27,710 nucleotides of DNA from Sphacelaria rigidula (taxonomy: Eukaryota; Phaeophyceae; Sphacelariales). Positions 10,600 to 20,681 of this stretch are shown here, one piece after another. The translations under genes and the position numbers were made by a program. How positions within the stretch are numbered: the stretch's first letter is position 1; the number at the start of each line of letters is the position of its first letter. The stretch lies in the NCBI GenBank assembly GCA_964200075.2, contig CAXNAA020000112.1:1-27710 (forward strand), in the 5' to 3' direction. The notes beneath the pieces were generated by a model. The model was given only the letters and a program-made list of their open reading frames with translations. It was not told where the DNA came from and made no database searches.

Positions 10600-11045
10600 G
10601 TATACTGCTTGCGAAACATTTGTTGGATCGTAGGGGAAGTTTCTGAATGAAGCGTAATAGCCTACATTGAATCCGTTTAATTTTGGACACGCCCATACTT
10701 GATATTGGACCACCCATGCTATTGAAGTACGCATGAAATCCGTCTCACAGCAAACGCTCGAATTTGTGGTGACTTTAGTTTCGGTGCGTGGGATGAAAAA
10801 CGAGGGATCCTTTACCAGTGCAAACCTACTTTGTCTCCTGTACAGATAGTTCATATTTCGGGAAGCCTTTCCCCCCCCCCCGTCGTACAGTATGTGTGTC
10901 GTTTTCATCTCGTGCTGCTATCACGTAAGCAATTGATTTCGCATTCTCGCAACTCTTTTCGTGCTCGTTTCGGACCGCATAGGGGCGGCACAATTCTCTT
11001 CCTGGTCCGTTACTGTTCAATGCGCAATACTTGATTCGCCTGCAG
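10600..11045 (+). other. Intron in LMBRD2-like gene (446 bp)
   Basis: The intron runs from gtatac to ttcgcctgcag. It contains a C homopolymer near 10870-10880. A short frame reading SFTSANLLCLLYR looked like a membrane exon but has no workable donor. Confidence 0.7.
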
Positions 11046-11213
11046 TTTCCGCTCGGGTATAATTTCATGCGCATACTGCGTATGCCCGGAGTGCAGCTGC
11101 CGGCGTTTCAGAAACTGATGGATGACATGATCCCCGTACCCGTGCTGGGCACCAGTTTCAATGTCTACGCTCCCCTGGTGCTTGTGGTATTGTGCCTATT
11201 CACCTTCTGCAAG
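11046..11213 (+). CDS. LMBRD2: LMBRD2-like exon: FPLGYNF and following TM segment
   Basis: This exon has 56 codons, phase 0, with acceptor gattcgcctgcag and donor AAG|gtaagc, both strong. It begins FPLGYNFMRILRM, matching the family's PPLC.NFL / PPISYNF motif. A loop containing DDMIPVPVLGTSFNVY follows, in which G.S.NVY is typical of LMBR1 proteins. The exon ends in the transmembrane segment YAPLVLVVLCLFTFCK. This is the strongest single piece of evidence for family membership. Confidence 0.92.
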
Positions 11214-13058
11214 GTAAGCACCGTACGTGCCGTTCCCAGAGCGTTACGTACGAGGGGGGCTGATTCTGAGGGTGATCGCTGTCCCAAAGCCCATGTTTCA
11301 AGATTGCTATGATGTGAAATGTCAGTGTATGCTCACGAGTGTTGCATTTCCTTTGCCCTTGCTTCGTTCGACTTGGGGTGGAACTTGGTATCCCAATTCA
11401 CACGTTGGGTGAGGAAAAGCGTGCGAGTACGGCCTGTTACTGGTCGAATGTGTCCGGTAGATGCAGGGACAGGGTTTGGGGATATAGGTGGTGCGTATAC
11501 ACCTGCACTTATACAGTTCGAGATGCTGTTAGTTTTCGAATGGAGTTGTTGTAGGCGAGCCTAGAGTCCGTATCAACGGGCGGCATTCCAGCGCGTTCGC
11601 CTACACCGCCTGGATCGATAAAACTCTCAGAGAGTGCAACTTGTATTGATACTAGTACTAATATCGTCTCACATTCTGCCCCTCCCCTTCTTCGGGATGA
11701 TACAGGGACGTCAAGGAATCGACCCATCTCTTCCCTAGTACACTCAGGGTTAGGGTTGTTACACTGAGTATCGCGAGGTTAGATCAGCACCCCGGCAGCT
11801 TGTCGACTGTCATCAAATTAGCTTCCTTTGCTACTCACGTCCTCACGTTCTTAAGCACAGAAGTCAGATAGTTGTCAGACAAAAACGCAAACACGTCTGC
11901 CGGAATCCGAAGCGACAACCTTTCGACTCAACTGGTTTCAGCCGCACAATACCGCTTGGAACACTCGGGTGCGATGGCTTCACAATGTCGACTGATAGTA
12001 CCAGAAGCAAGTCTGGCAGACGCCGTTAACTTTTGTCCAGCTCAAGTAATATGTAGCCGGCTTTTATGTTTAGGGCAAGCTCTCGCGTGACTATCTCTGA
12101 ACCGATCTCGAAATATGGACACGTGACGAAGGTACGTGTGACGCCAGCTTGGGAGAAAACCTCGGAGTATATGGCTGGCGGCCGCTATACACTCGACTTT
12201 GGTCTCTGATTGAATTGTCGCACACTAACTGATGATGATACCTGAGGGACCCAGCCGTGGTCGCAAGATACGTATCGCAGGTATACAAAACGGAAACGCT
12301 CGCTTTAGAAAAAAAACAGGTTCATATGAGATAGATGTAAACCGTGCCGTGTCAACACCACTCGCGAGGCTACAGCCCAGTACACGGTTTGACACAGTTT
12401 ACGTACAGTTAGTGCCGTACCGTGCATCAGTGATGTACATGCGGTTCATGCTTATCTCAACAATGCTGTACTTGCATCCGTCTACGATTTTCTCCACAGC
12501 GCTGTAATGTACCTAATATAGTAAACTACAGCTCAGCACTGAATTCTGCAGTGACGGTACATGGAGAGCACGTTCTGTCACTCAAGACCAGTCAGCCACA
12601 CGGACCCTTCCCATGATGGCCATGTAGACGGCAGCAGCTGTAACTAATTCACATATTGACCCTAGCTGTATCACACCGGAGAGCGGCATCCTAGCTCCTT
12701 TCACACGGAGTGAGCGAGAAGCTCCAGATAATCGATATGAAACACTCACGGAGTCCACTCGATCATACTCGCAGACCCGCGATCCATCGATCAGCCGAAA
12801 TTATGCTTACTACACATTGTCCCGAATGCATTCGTGTACCTAACTTGGGTAACAATGGTCGCCAGAGTCTACAGGTCCCCTAAGCTATTCCGACGAAGAG
12901 GTTTCCCCCATTCATCAGGCAGCTTGATTGCTGACCCAGTCCCGAGGAAAGATCACTCTCGATCGTAAGTAACCTGTGCATGCTCCAGGCCTCGCTCACG
13001 GACCTGGATACTACATCTAGAGCATGTCTCTATGATAGCACAGTGTTCTCATCTGGCG
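11214..13058 (+). other. Start of 9.1-kb intron, no recognised feature
   Basis: The sequence begins with the consensus donor gtaagc. It contains one GGTTAGGGTTG motif at about 11749 and a TGTAC-rich stretch near 12380-12520. I recognise no gene or repeat family. The part just before 13059 may belong to the decayed retroelement that follows. Confidence 0.6.
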
Positions 13059-13668
13059 TCGACGTGGAGGCCATACTAGACCTGTTAACAACAAGAACGA
13101 TAAATAACTTGGATCTGTACTCGGCATGATGAATTTCGTCAGGAAACCCATCCCGGAGGTATCGACAGTACGCGAAGTACTCGGGGTACTCACAAGAAAT
13201 AAAACGGCTGAACAAACCTTGCAAACGGGGGCCAGCGCAAGACAAGGCGTTCGCAGAAGCCTTTTCGTATCTGCTCCAGTGCTGTGGTTCCCGGAAGCTT
13301 GAAAAAAACCTGTGGTTCACGTGGACGCCAGGAACAAAAAGGTTGTTGCAGATTTCTGGACCAGAGATTGGAAGATGATGCAGGAATCGTGTCATGTTTC
13401 ATCAAAATGGTTCTCGGCCAGTCAGAGACACTATTCCACCTCGCTGAAGGGATGCTATGTGGTGGTACAAGTCATCAACTACTTCAGGTCCTACCTGCAG
13501 GGCAGACACGCCAACTGCGTAGCAGATCACACCTCACTACGGTATTTCTATGCTATGCAGAGCACGAGCAACATGTTGACGCGATGGGCGATAGCATTGC
13601 AAGCATGCAATTTCACAATACTCGTAAAGCGTGGAAAACGTAGTGCAATAACTGACACGCTGTCCTGA
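13059..13668 (+). pseudogene. Ty3/gypsy retrotransposon pol relic (RT end and RNase H)
   Basis: This is a decayed reverse transcriptase-RNase H segment. At 13059-13127 a frame reads VDVEAILDLLTTRTINNLDL, resembling the RT stretch before motif A (DDVLD.L......LDL), followed by two stops. From 13140 to 13300, pieces in shifted frames resemble the RT thumb and connection (YSGY..EIKRLNKP, then AFAEAF, then SAPVL.FPE). From 13312 to 13666 one frame stays open and matches RNase H: HVDA, then SQRHYSTSLKGC, YFRSYLQGR, ADHTSLRYF, LTRWAIALQ and a final DTLS. The RNase H Glu normally found in YS..E.E is replaced here. Frameshifts, stops and a deletion show it is dead. It sits in the sense orientation within the long intron. 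Confidence 0.85.
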
Positions 13669-14235
13669 CTATTCCGATCCGAAGAAAGAGGCGGTAATAG
13701 CCCCGGCACGAGCACCCATCGATCGAAATGTGCCCAGGAACCCTCAAGCATACGTAGCACAGCCACATCGACCGTGCAACCTGTACTGGCAGAGAAGATG
13801 GATAGCATTGAATTAATGAGGATTGACCGGGAGTTGTTCAGCATTTGTCCGATCTTTGTACGTTCAAGTCCATTGTTCTCGACAGTAGACCCGGATAAAC
13901 TACGGCAAATGCTCACGAGTTTGAATCTGAACTTTTAGTACTTGAAGGACCCAAATAATCCAGTACCGGAGAATGAGACAACGCCATCAATGTGATCAAA
14001 ACGGGCTGCTGTTCAGATCGTAGTTACCCGAGTACTTATGAAAGCGCAGAACTTTTTGTGACCAACTGGTAGTGCTACAAGCGTTGATAGGAGTATTGCT
14101 GCACGCTTTCCATGGTCGTGCTGTGTCAACGGTGCACTTGGGATGGAAGCTTATCTTGACAGCAAGCGTGAACGATTTGGTGGCCGAATTCCTATCTCGA
14201 TGGGGAAGACTGGTGTCAAGACTACACACGTCCGA
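13669..14235 (+). mobile_element. Probable downstream pol (integrase) remnant
   Basis: This follows the RNase H relic without a break. Around 14060-14200 a frame reads LLHAFHGRAVSTVHLGWKL, loosely like the H-x-H zinc-binding start of a Ty3/gypsy integrase (H......GHLG). Similarity is weak and no catalytic core is visible, so this rests mainly on position. Confidence 0.35.
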
Positions 14236-14590
14236 CAGCTCATGAGTTAGCTCATATACCAGCTGTCGCTCACTTGTCCTCAAACATATGCGGATGAGCT
14301 GCGTCCAATAGCTCACCCAGGGCGAACATGCGCGGATGAGCTACGCCCGGTAGCTCACCCAGGGCAAACCTTTGTAGCTCGTGTAGCTTTCATCGCTCAT
14401 ATAAGATGACCATACCCAGGGCAAGCTTGCATAGCCCATGCAACTCTCATGACTCACCCAGGGTAGACATGCGCGGATGAGCTACATCCGGTAGCTCACC
14501 CAGGGCAAACGTGCGTAATTCATGTAGCTTTCATAGCTGAGTAGGGAGCTACGCTTAAAAAGGGCTAACTCAAGCTACAGGGAGCTAATC
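14236..14590. repeat. TAGCTC minisatellite block 1
   Basis: A degenerate tandem array built on GCGGATGAGCTACGYCCGG followed by TAGCTCACCCAGGGCAAAC. Anchor copies start at about 14290, 14332 and 14473; the 42-bp step suggests a ~42-bp unit. The block ends in GTAGGGAGCTACGC (14541) and a segment with CTACAGGGAGCTAATC. Confidence 0.8.
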
Positions 14591-15020
14591 CAGTCTGTGT
14601 GTGCGATGGTGTTGCCCGTTTGAGCGCCGGGTCTCGTTTCAGTACAATATTTTGACTAGCAATCTGCGGATATGTGCAGCCATGTGGAGTACTAAAAAGA
14701 TATGACCAACGTGCAGCAGAGACAGTACAGTACTTTCTGTGCTACCTGCCTGCAGTAGGCTGTAGATATCAGTTTACACGAAAAATGTTTCGAACAACCT
14801 GCAGTACACACCGTTCAAAACTCTCTGCACTGTCTTCATACAGTTGTACAACGGCCTGCGGAGAAGAGATCCTAGCACCGCGCTGCATGCGCCGGTGTGA
14901 AGGAGGTGATGAGTTTTGGTGACCCCACAACCGCTGGCCAGCGGGCGGTGTTCCCTGTTTCACTCGGGTCACGGATGTTGCAAGAATATCCACCGACGTA
15001 AAACACAGAACACACTTGTG
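14591..15020. other. Spacer between minisatellite blocks
   Basis: No gene recognised. The stretch 14690-14840 is rich in GTACAGTAC and CTGCAGTA motifs. Short open frames overlap on both strands, without recognisable homology. Confidence 0.5.
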
Positions 15021-15021
15021 T

Positions 15022-15044
15022 AACCCTAACCCTAACCCTAACCC
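15022..15044 (-). repeat. Interstitial telomere-like tract (TTAGGG)n
   Basis: About 3.8 perfect copies of CCCTAA on the + strand lie between the two minisatellite blocks. Confidence 0.9.
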
Positions 15045-15120
15045 ATGGGCATCGGAACCAAAACAATACCTCTCGCGTGGGGCTTATCTTTCGCGAATCA
15101 TGCGTGGCTCTCACACGTGT

Positions 15121-15427
15121 GTAGCCCACCCCGCGAAGACACGTGCGGATGAGCTACGTCCGGTAGCTCACTCCGGGCAAACACGCGTTACTCATATAGC
15201 TCTCATACCCCACCCGGGGCACACATGCGCGGATGAGCTACACCTGATAACTCAGCCAGCAAAAGTATGCACGGATTAGCGACGTCCAGTAGCTCACCTA
15301 GGGCACACATGCGTAGTTCATGTAGCTCTCATAGTTCACCCTGACAAAACATGCGTAGCTCATGTAACCCTCGGAGCTCAGTAGGGAGCCACGCTCAAAC
15401 TGAGCTAGCGAGCCACAGGGAGTTGAT
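15121..15427. repeat. TAGCTC minisatellite block 2
   Basis: Same family and orientation as the block at 14236. GCGGATGAGCTA-type anchors lie at about 15145, 15229 and 15269 (steps of 84 and 40). Its end repeats the GTAGGGAGCCACGCTC segment at 15381, exactly 840 bp after the equivalent in block 1, and again runs into CCACAGGGAGTTGATC. The blocks are direct copies that have diverged. Confidence 0.8.
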
Positions 15428-16829
15428 CTATAAGACGTGTGCAAGATTGCGAAGCGTGTCAGAGAAAGAAAACAGCTCACAATCGAGCCAAATTGCCGGT
15501 CGGACACGTGCTGTCACGCGGCCATTGGTGCGAGTAGCAGTCGATCTAGTAAAGAGCACGTCTCGTTCCCTCTTGCAATCTGAGACCTGATGTAAATTTG
15601 TTGTCTATGTAATGGACCACATCACTCGATGTGTGCTGCTGACTCATGTACCGGGTAAAATAGTAGGGACCACAGCGGCATCAGTGAACGAGACAGATAT
15701 TGATGTTTTTCGGTCCCACAGCGATGTTGCATTCGGATAATGGAAGAGACATCGAAAACGGTTTTGTCATCAGCTGCGAAAGATGCTAGTATTTATGATG
15801 ACTGAGACTACACCTTATCGTCGACAGGGAAATTCAGCCCCAGCGAATTCACTCAACAACATATGCTATCTTGGCGACAAGTAGCAACGTTGCGCATGAC
15901 AGCTGAGCTCTCTTCTATCGGTTTTCTAGCTGGCGCACAATGCGGCGTCAAGTGCCACAGTACACGTAACATCGTTTTCACCAACGTTTAGTCGACGAGT
16001 GAGGTTGCTATCAGATGTAATGCTCGGCAATCTCCTCATGGGATAAAGCTCCGACATGAACGAATTCTCACAACAAACTCGAGAAAATCTACAGCTGGCT
16101 TCGGAGTCAGCCCCCCGTAACCTTGAAGATCGAGCGGGTAAGCGGGGTATACATGGCTCAGATTTTTTTTATTTACACAGTTCCCAAGCAAGGAATTCAA
16201 GGGCTGGTACACAGGCTTTACCAAGACTCTCGTGGATTGAATCCATGGCGTGGACTAAATATCATTTGTTCCCAGCAATTCCTTGGAGTAGATTGCGTGT
16301 GACTAAATGCCTGTGCAAACAATAAGAAATTTTTTATAAGTTGCTTATCTGAAACTGAATCACCGTCGAACGCGGCCAATAGCACCAACTTTGCACAAGC
16401 TACGTGATATATTCTTGGGTAACCCGTAACCTCATGGGCACTGGATTGCCCGAAGCTGACCCTACCGAAAATCGAGTCATACAACGTCTACAGTATAGTG
16501 GACATCAAGGAGGATAAGGCCGCAGTGGCCCTTTCAATTATTGGTCCTGTGTGAGATAAGCGGGTTGCGGTCCAGCAGACGATCTTTGATATCGCGCGCA
16601 CGAAGTCCCACGATGTCACGAAATGATTGCTGCTTACCCACCGGAAAACGGACTCGATGTAATCGCGTGCTCTCCCAACTCGGAATTCCAGTCGAAATCG
16701 AAACGGAACTTGAAATTGACAACCAAATCGAGAAAGAAGAGAAAGCAACTCCGCAGGCTGGTCCGCGAGAAAACCCAGACTTCCACTGGATACCCACTTT
16801 TCACGCACTTTTTCAGCGCTCGGGCACGA
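15428..16829. other. Intronic sequence, no recognised feature
   Basis: Open frames at 16056-16325 and 16541-16888 (+) and 16488-16841 (-) overlap each other and match no family I know. No repeat was recognised before the foldback element. Confidence 0.5.
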
Positions 16830-17035
16830 AGTTTCGCGCACGTGTTTTTGAAGGCAAGCCCGAGGTCGCCGGTGGTGGTGCCTACTAGGTTTCGCTTGTT
16901 ATCGTCGGTTAGTTGGGATCCCCTGGCGTTTTTCGCGATAGGGGGTCCCTTGAAAGCGGCGAACCAAGCGAAAATCAACAGGCATCCACATCGTCGACCT
17001 CGGGCTTGCCTACAGAAACATGCGTGAAAATCGGA
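16830..17035. mobile_element. Foldback (long inverted repeat) element
   Basis: The arms pair around a centre at about 16931. The perfect 16-bp core GGCAAGCCCGAGGTCG (16853-16868) is matched by its complement at 16995-17010. Further in, TTTCGCTTG...GGGATCCCCT pairs with AGGGGGTCCC...CAAGCGAAA (ending 16924 and starting 16939). Arms extend imperfectly to about 16835 and 17030. There is no coding capacity, consistent with a MITE or foldback relic. Confidence 0.75.
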
Positions 17036-17040
17036 CAAAC

Positions 17041-17215
17041 GTGAAGCTGTTCGGAGAATGCGGTGTTCCCTTGCACTCCCGGCGGCCTATTACCCACGGC
17101 AAACCGGTGTATCCGGCTGATCATTCGAACGTCCAAACACTGACGACCTCGAGCTTCCGTGCAGGAATATGTCCGTGAAGCTGTTTGAAAAATCTCTCGG
17201 AAATGGCGTCAAGAT
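17041..17215. repeat. Direct partial copy of the foldback arm
   Basis: CGACCTCGAGCTTCCGTGCA (17144) followed by GGAATATG and CCGTGAAGCTGTTTGA repeats the right arm and its flank (16995-17050) in the same orientation, about 149 bp downstream. Confidence 0.55.
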
Positions 17216-19077
17216 TGGAGCAAGGCGTGTTTTTTCCGAGAATGTGGGGCATACAGTAGTTGGGCTCCCAGGAAACTGGTGAAACCTAGCGAAACTAGAG
17301 TGGCTTGATCACTGGCGACTTCGACCTTCGTTTCGTATCCTCTTGAATATTTTTCAATCCCTGCCCCATACAAATGGCCTGGGAATTGCAACGGGCTGGA
17401 GGATTTTGCGAAATTTTAGGGCATATGATGGGATTGCTGCGAGAAAAGCACACTCTTTGGCTGTACTGTACGTGGCTCAGCTCCTTTTATCCTATCTAAA
17501 GATGTCGTTTGTGTGGGCTGCAAACCTCGCCCCGCCCTTCCTGTGGTTTTTCGCCGGGTGCGAATGACTGCGGTGCACATCAAGTCCACAAGCATGCGTC
17601 GCATGTCGAGAACACGGCCCCAAATGGGCGACGGCATTTCCCCCCCGCAGATTTCATTCACACTGAGTCCTTTAGACTTGATACCCTCTGTTTCGCACGC
17701 CCCTAGCGCCCCATTAAGACCCGGCAATAAGGAAAAAATCACGTCACTGTGTATCCTACTTCATCAGGAACATACTTTGTTTCTCCGGACCTGCTTCGGG
17801 TGCGTGGAGAAAACGTTGGCCCACAACATAACGGGAATGTCCCTCGGACCAGCCTGTAGGTCTGGAATTATTTCATTCGGGAGACGAGCAGGAAGCATCC
17901 ATAATAGATGCCCTGCTAATGCTGCAGTGTTGGAATGGCCATAGCTACACTGCACAATTGGTGTCACCTTTTCGGTCAAATGTCTTCCTTGAAGGCAGGT
18001 TTGCTCTAAGAGTCTGAGAAGCCAACATCTCGTCTTTGGTTTTGGGGTACATGTTCTCGCTGATACCTCTTGGCTTGTACTTCACTGGACACTAAGGTGC
18101 GTTTTGTTTCTGCTTGGGTTTGGAGTACAATTGTTTCCCGCGCGCCTGTTCTGCGTGGGGTTTCGGCGTTATGGCGTTGCGACACGTTCCGTTCAATCCT
18201 GTGTTCACGTCTCAGCGTACCCTCCGACCGTCAGGGGTACCATCATACATCTCGACCGCTCTTCATTTTGTGGAATCGGCATTTTTTTTTCGTGAAAACC
18301 GAATCGGCATCATGTTCACTTGAAAATCAGAAGACTAGTGATGGAATCCTGCCACCGCTCTCCGTAAAACAGGATCTTCCTCTCGGGGCTGGGCTTGCAT
18401 ACCTCGAGCGTGTTTTGATCTTGCACGCATGTCCCATTATCTCAACTGTACTCTCTCTTTTCATGTCTCTACGCTGCCGCTGCAGCTGCTGCTACTACTT
18501 TCACCGGGTATGCGAGTTTCGTTCATCTTGAGTGGCCGGATGCAACGGTTTCCACTTCTTTTTCGAATTTGAATCGGCATCATCTCAAGGGGGTGCTGGT
18601 CCTTTGTGTGCGTGTGCTAGCGCGGGTCCTACACAAACCATTGTTTCCCATTTCAGCTGAACAGGATTGTGTGAAGTCACGCAGCACGTGCTCAGCTGAT
18701 GAGCAGCTACTGCTTTTTCTTCAAACTGTGCGATGTGCCGTTACGCAACGCACACGGCCATCGCCGGTGCTCGTGTATTTTCCTTGTCTGTCGATCCCCT
18801 GAGCGTGGCGGCGAAAGCCGCCGAAAGCTTTTCATGTACATATATGTAATGCGCTCGACCTGCACCGTTGTCATCAGTAACACGCAGGATTAGAGTAGAG
18901 TGATCGCTGCGCAACAAACGTGTGCTCACAAAGGTGAGCCAGGCGTGAAGTGGGACTGATGAGATTGTGAACATGAGAAGAGTACTACTACATTTGAATC
19001 CCACGAGCAGAAGTGAAAAAACACGACTCATTCAGTGGGTGTTGTAGCACACACAAATGTCATGCAAAGGCGAAGTT
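17216..19077. other. Intronic sequence, no recognised feature
   Basis: The longest frames are 17513-17944 (+), 17416-17742 (-) and 18070-18531 (+). None has a motif I recognise. A perfect 6-bp GGCGGC stem with a GAAA tetraloop lies at 18807-18822. Confidence 0.5.
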
Positions 19078-19310
19078 GTTCAAGTAGTCTCGCGATGTAT
19101 GCAGGGTATGAGCGAAGACGTACGGCACGGCAATAGACCGGTGATTCAGTGGAGTGCCCATCTAGAGAAGGGTCCAGGGGAGCATTGAAGCACCCTAAGA
19201 TATGATGTAAGAACAAGATCGTTCAAGTAGTCTCGCGACATGTAGAACATGAACGAAGACATACGGCATGAACGTTGGCTGTTGACTCAGTGGAGTGCTC
19301 ATCCAGAGAA
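19078..19310 (+). repeat. Direct repeat pair, 143-bp period
   Basis: Copies at 19078-19169 and 19221-19310 both begin GTTCAAGTAGTCTCGCGA. Both continue with GARCGAAGACRTACGGCA and end CAGTGGAGTGCYCATCYAGA. They are diverged, with small indels. Confidence 0.85.
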
Positions 19311-19879
19311 CGTTCAAGCGGTTGCCATAAACCTCCTCCGTTTCGTCCGAGAGCTCAGTCTTTTACATCGTCTTGGTTTGCTCAGACCCAAACAATCATG
19401 AAGGGGGGAGTTCATGTGGAGAGCAAGTTCCTGACGTTCCTGACGTTTCGCAACTTCGGTCCCCTAAGCTACTGGCAGCACAGCGTAGTATAGTACAGTG
19501 CAAAACAGTGTGGAGAGTAGAGATGGGAATCTGGAATGCCGCACGAACATCTCGAAACTAGCGACGGTTTGCTTTCTTCTGGGATGCTTGGACGTCGGGC
19601 ATCTGTCCTCAACACTCCCCTGTGTTGAGATATCTCGGCGCGCAGAGTGTCCCCCATCTTTCTCTCTAAACATGTGTTCTTTCCTGTTGGCGTATGGTGT
19701 AAGCCAGAGCAGTGTGGTACCTCGCTTCATTGTGTTTCTCCATGGATGAGAGGGTCCATACCCTTAATAGAGCGGTCGTAGTAGATGAGCTGCAACCTTT
19801 TCCTTTCCACGGCCTTTGTTTTCCACGACTGGCTGCGAGAGTGGTTCCACGCAAGACCTTCCCCGCCGAAACCAATATG

Positions 19880-20125
19880 GCAGAGACCGGCCATTTCTTC
19901 TCCATTTTCTTTTTTCTCTACTTTTTCTCTACTTTTTCTTTACTTCTTTTATTTCTTCACGTCTCGGTCTACTATGTTCTGTTTTACCTTTTCTGTCTCT
20001 TCTTTTTCCTTCAGTGAGTCTCTCAGTTTTGTTTCGTCTCGGGTATGTCCATCATGTGACCACGACTGGATCCCTGGGGGATCAGTTAAAGTGCGACAAT
20101 CAATCAATCAATCAGAGCAAACACC
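19880..20125 (+). repeat. CAAT-tailed interspersed repeat, copy 2
   Basis: Blocks in the same order as at 8005-8430: GACCGGCCATTT, a T/C-rich stretch, TTACCTTTTCTGTCT, TTCCTTCAGTGAGT, GACCACGACTGGATCC, GGGATCAGTTAAAGTGCGAC, then (AATC) tail units. This copy is shorter and lacks the GGTTC microsatellite. Same strand as copy 1. Confidence 0.6.
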
Positions 20126-20350
20126 GCGAGCGCATAGGGTATATGAGAAACCTAGTTGCATGTGTCACACATCACCGACGATTCGACATCGTTGCTAGTC
20201 CCGTGTGTCATTCTCCTGCACGAACTTGATGGCCCGACAAACTCGTGAAATGATATATATCATCGGACTATGTTGTTATATAATGGAAGGTGTGTTGAGG
20301 AATATCATTGTCAGCCTGCTTCCATTGTGTGACGCTCTTGTGTGGTACAG

Positions 20351-20500
20351 GGATACGCGCGGGTTCTGCGACTAGTAGGCCTTGAGCACGAAGACCTGGT
20401 GTCCATGGATGACCCCGACGGGAAAGAACGGCTGGACGAAGGAAAAAACCTGATAGAACGTGGGAAAAGGCATGATCATGTCGTGATGCTCAGGAAACAG
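20351..20500 (+). CDS. LMBRD2: LMBRD2-like exon: cytosolic tail
   Basis: This exon has 50 codons, phase 0, with acceptor cttgtgtggtacag and a GC donor, CAG|gcaagt. The peptide GYARVLRLVGLEHEDLVSMD followed by ERLDEGKNLIERGKR matches the LMBRD2 segment directly after the last membrane helix (RCLNLLGFQ...LVNEGKELIRKEKRK in human, as recalled). It follows the FTFCK end of the 11046-11213 exon in frame, so the two belong together despite 9.1 kb between them. Confidence 0.9.
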
Positions 20501-20681
20501 GCAAGTTTGCGGAGCGTGTTTGAGTGTTATCGCATATGTTACATTTACCTATGCATTTGAGGCGCTGCTGACGTACCTGCGAGGGTACGGAAATAGCAAC
20601 TGAGCATATACACCGATTAATTCTTCTCTAACTCTCCCTCCCTCCTTCGTGCCCCTGAAAACCCTTGTCATACCCCGACAG
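20501..20681 (+). other. GC-AG intron (181 bp)
   Basis: The donor is gcaagt after CAG, the classical GC-AG consensus. The acceptor, ctctccctccctccttcg...accccgacag, has a good pyrimidine tract. The frame closes without a stop at the junction. Confidence 0.7.

Noticed and set aside
10744-10846. SFTSANLLCLLYR frame as the missing membrane exon
   Set aside because: It runs into TAG with no donor keeping phase 0, and the 10492-10599 exon fills this place.
14236-15427. CRISPR-like array
   Set aside because: Units are degenerate tandem repeats without unique regular spacers, in a eukaryotic intron.
17416-17944. Overlapping frames on both strands as genes
   Set aside because: No motif recognised; overlapping opposite frames of this length are expected by chance in moderately GC-rich DNA.
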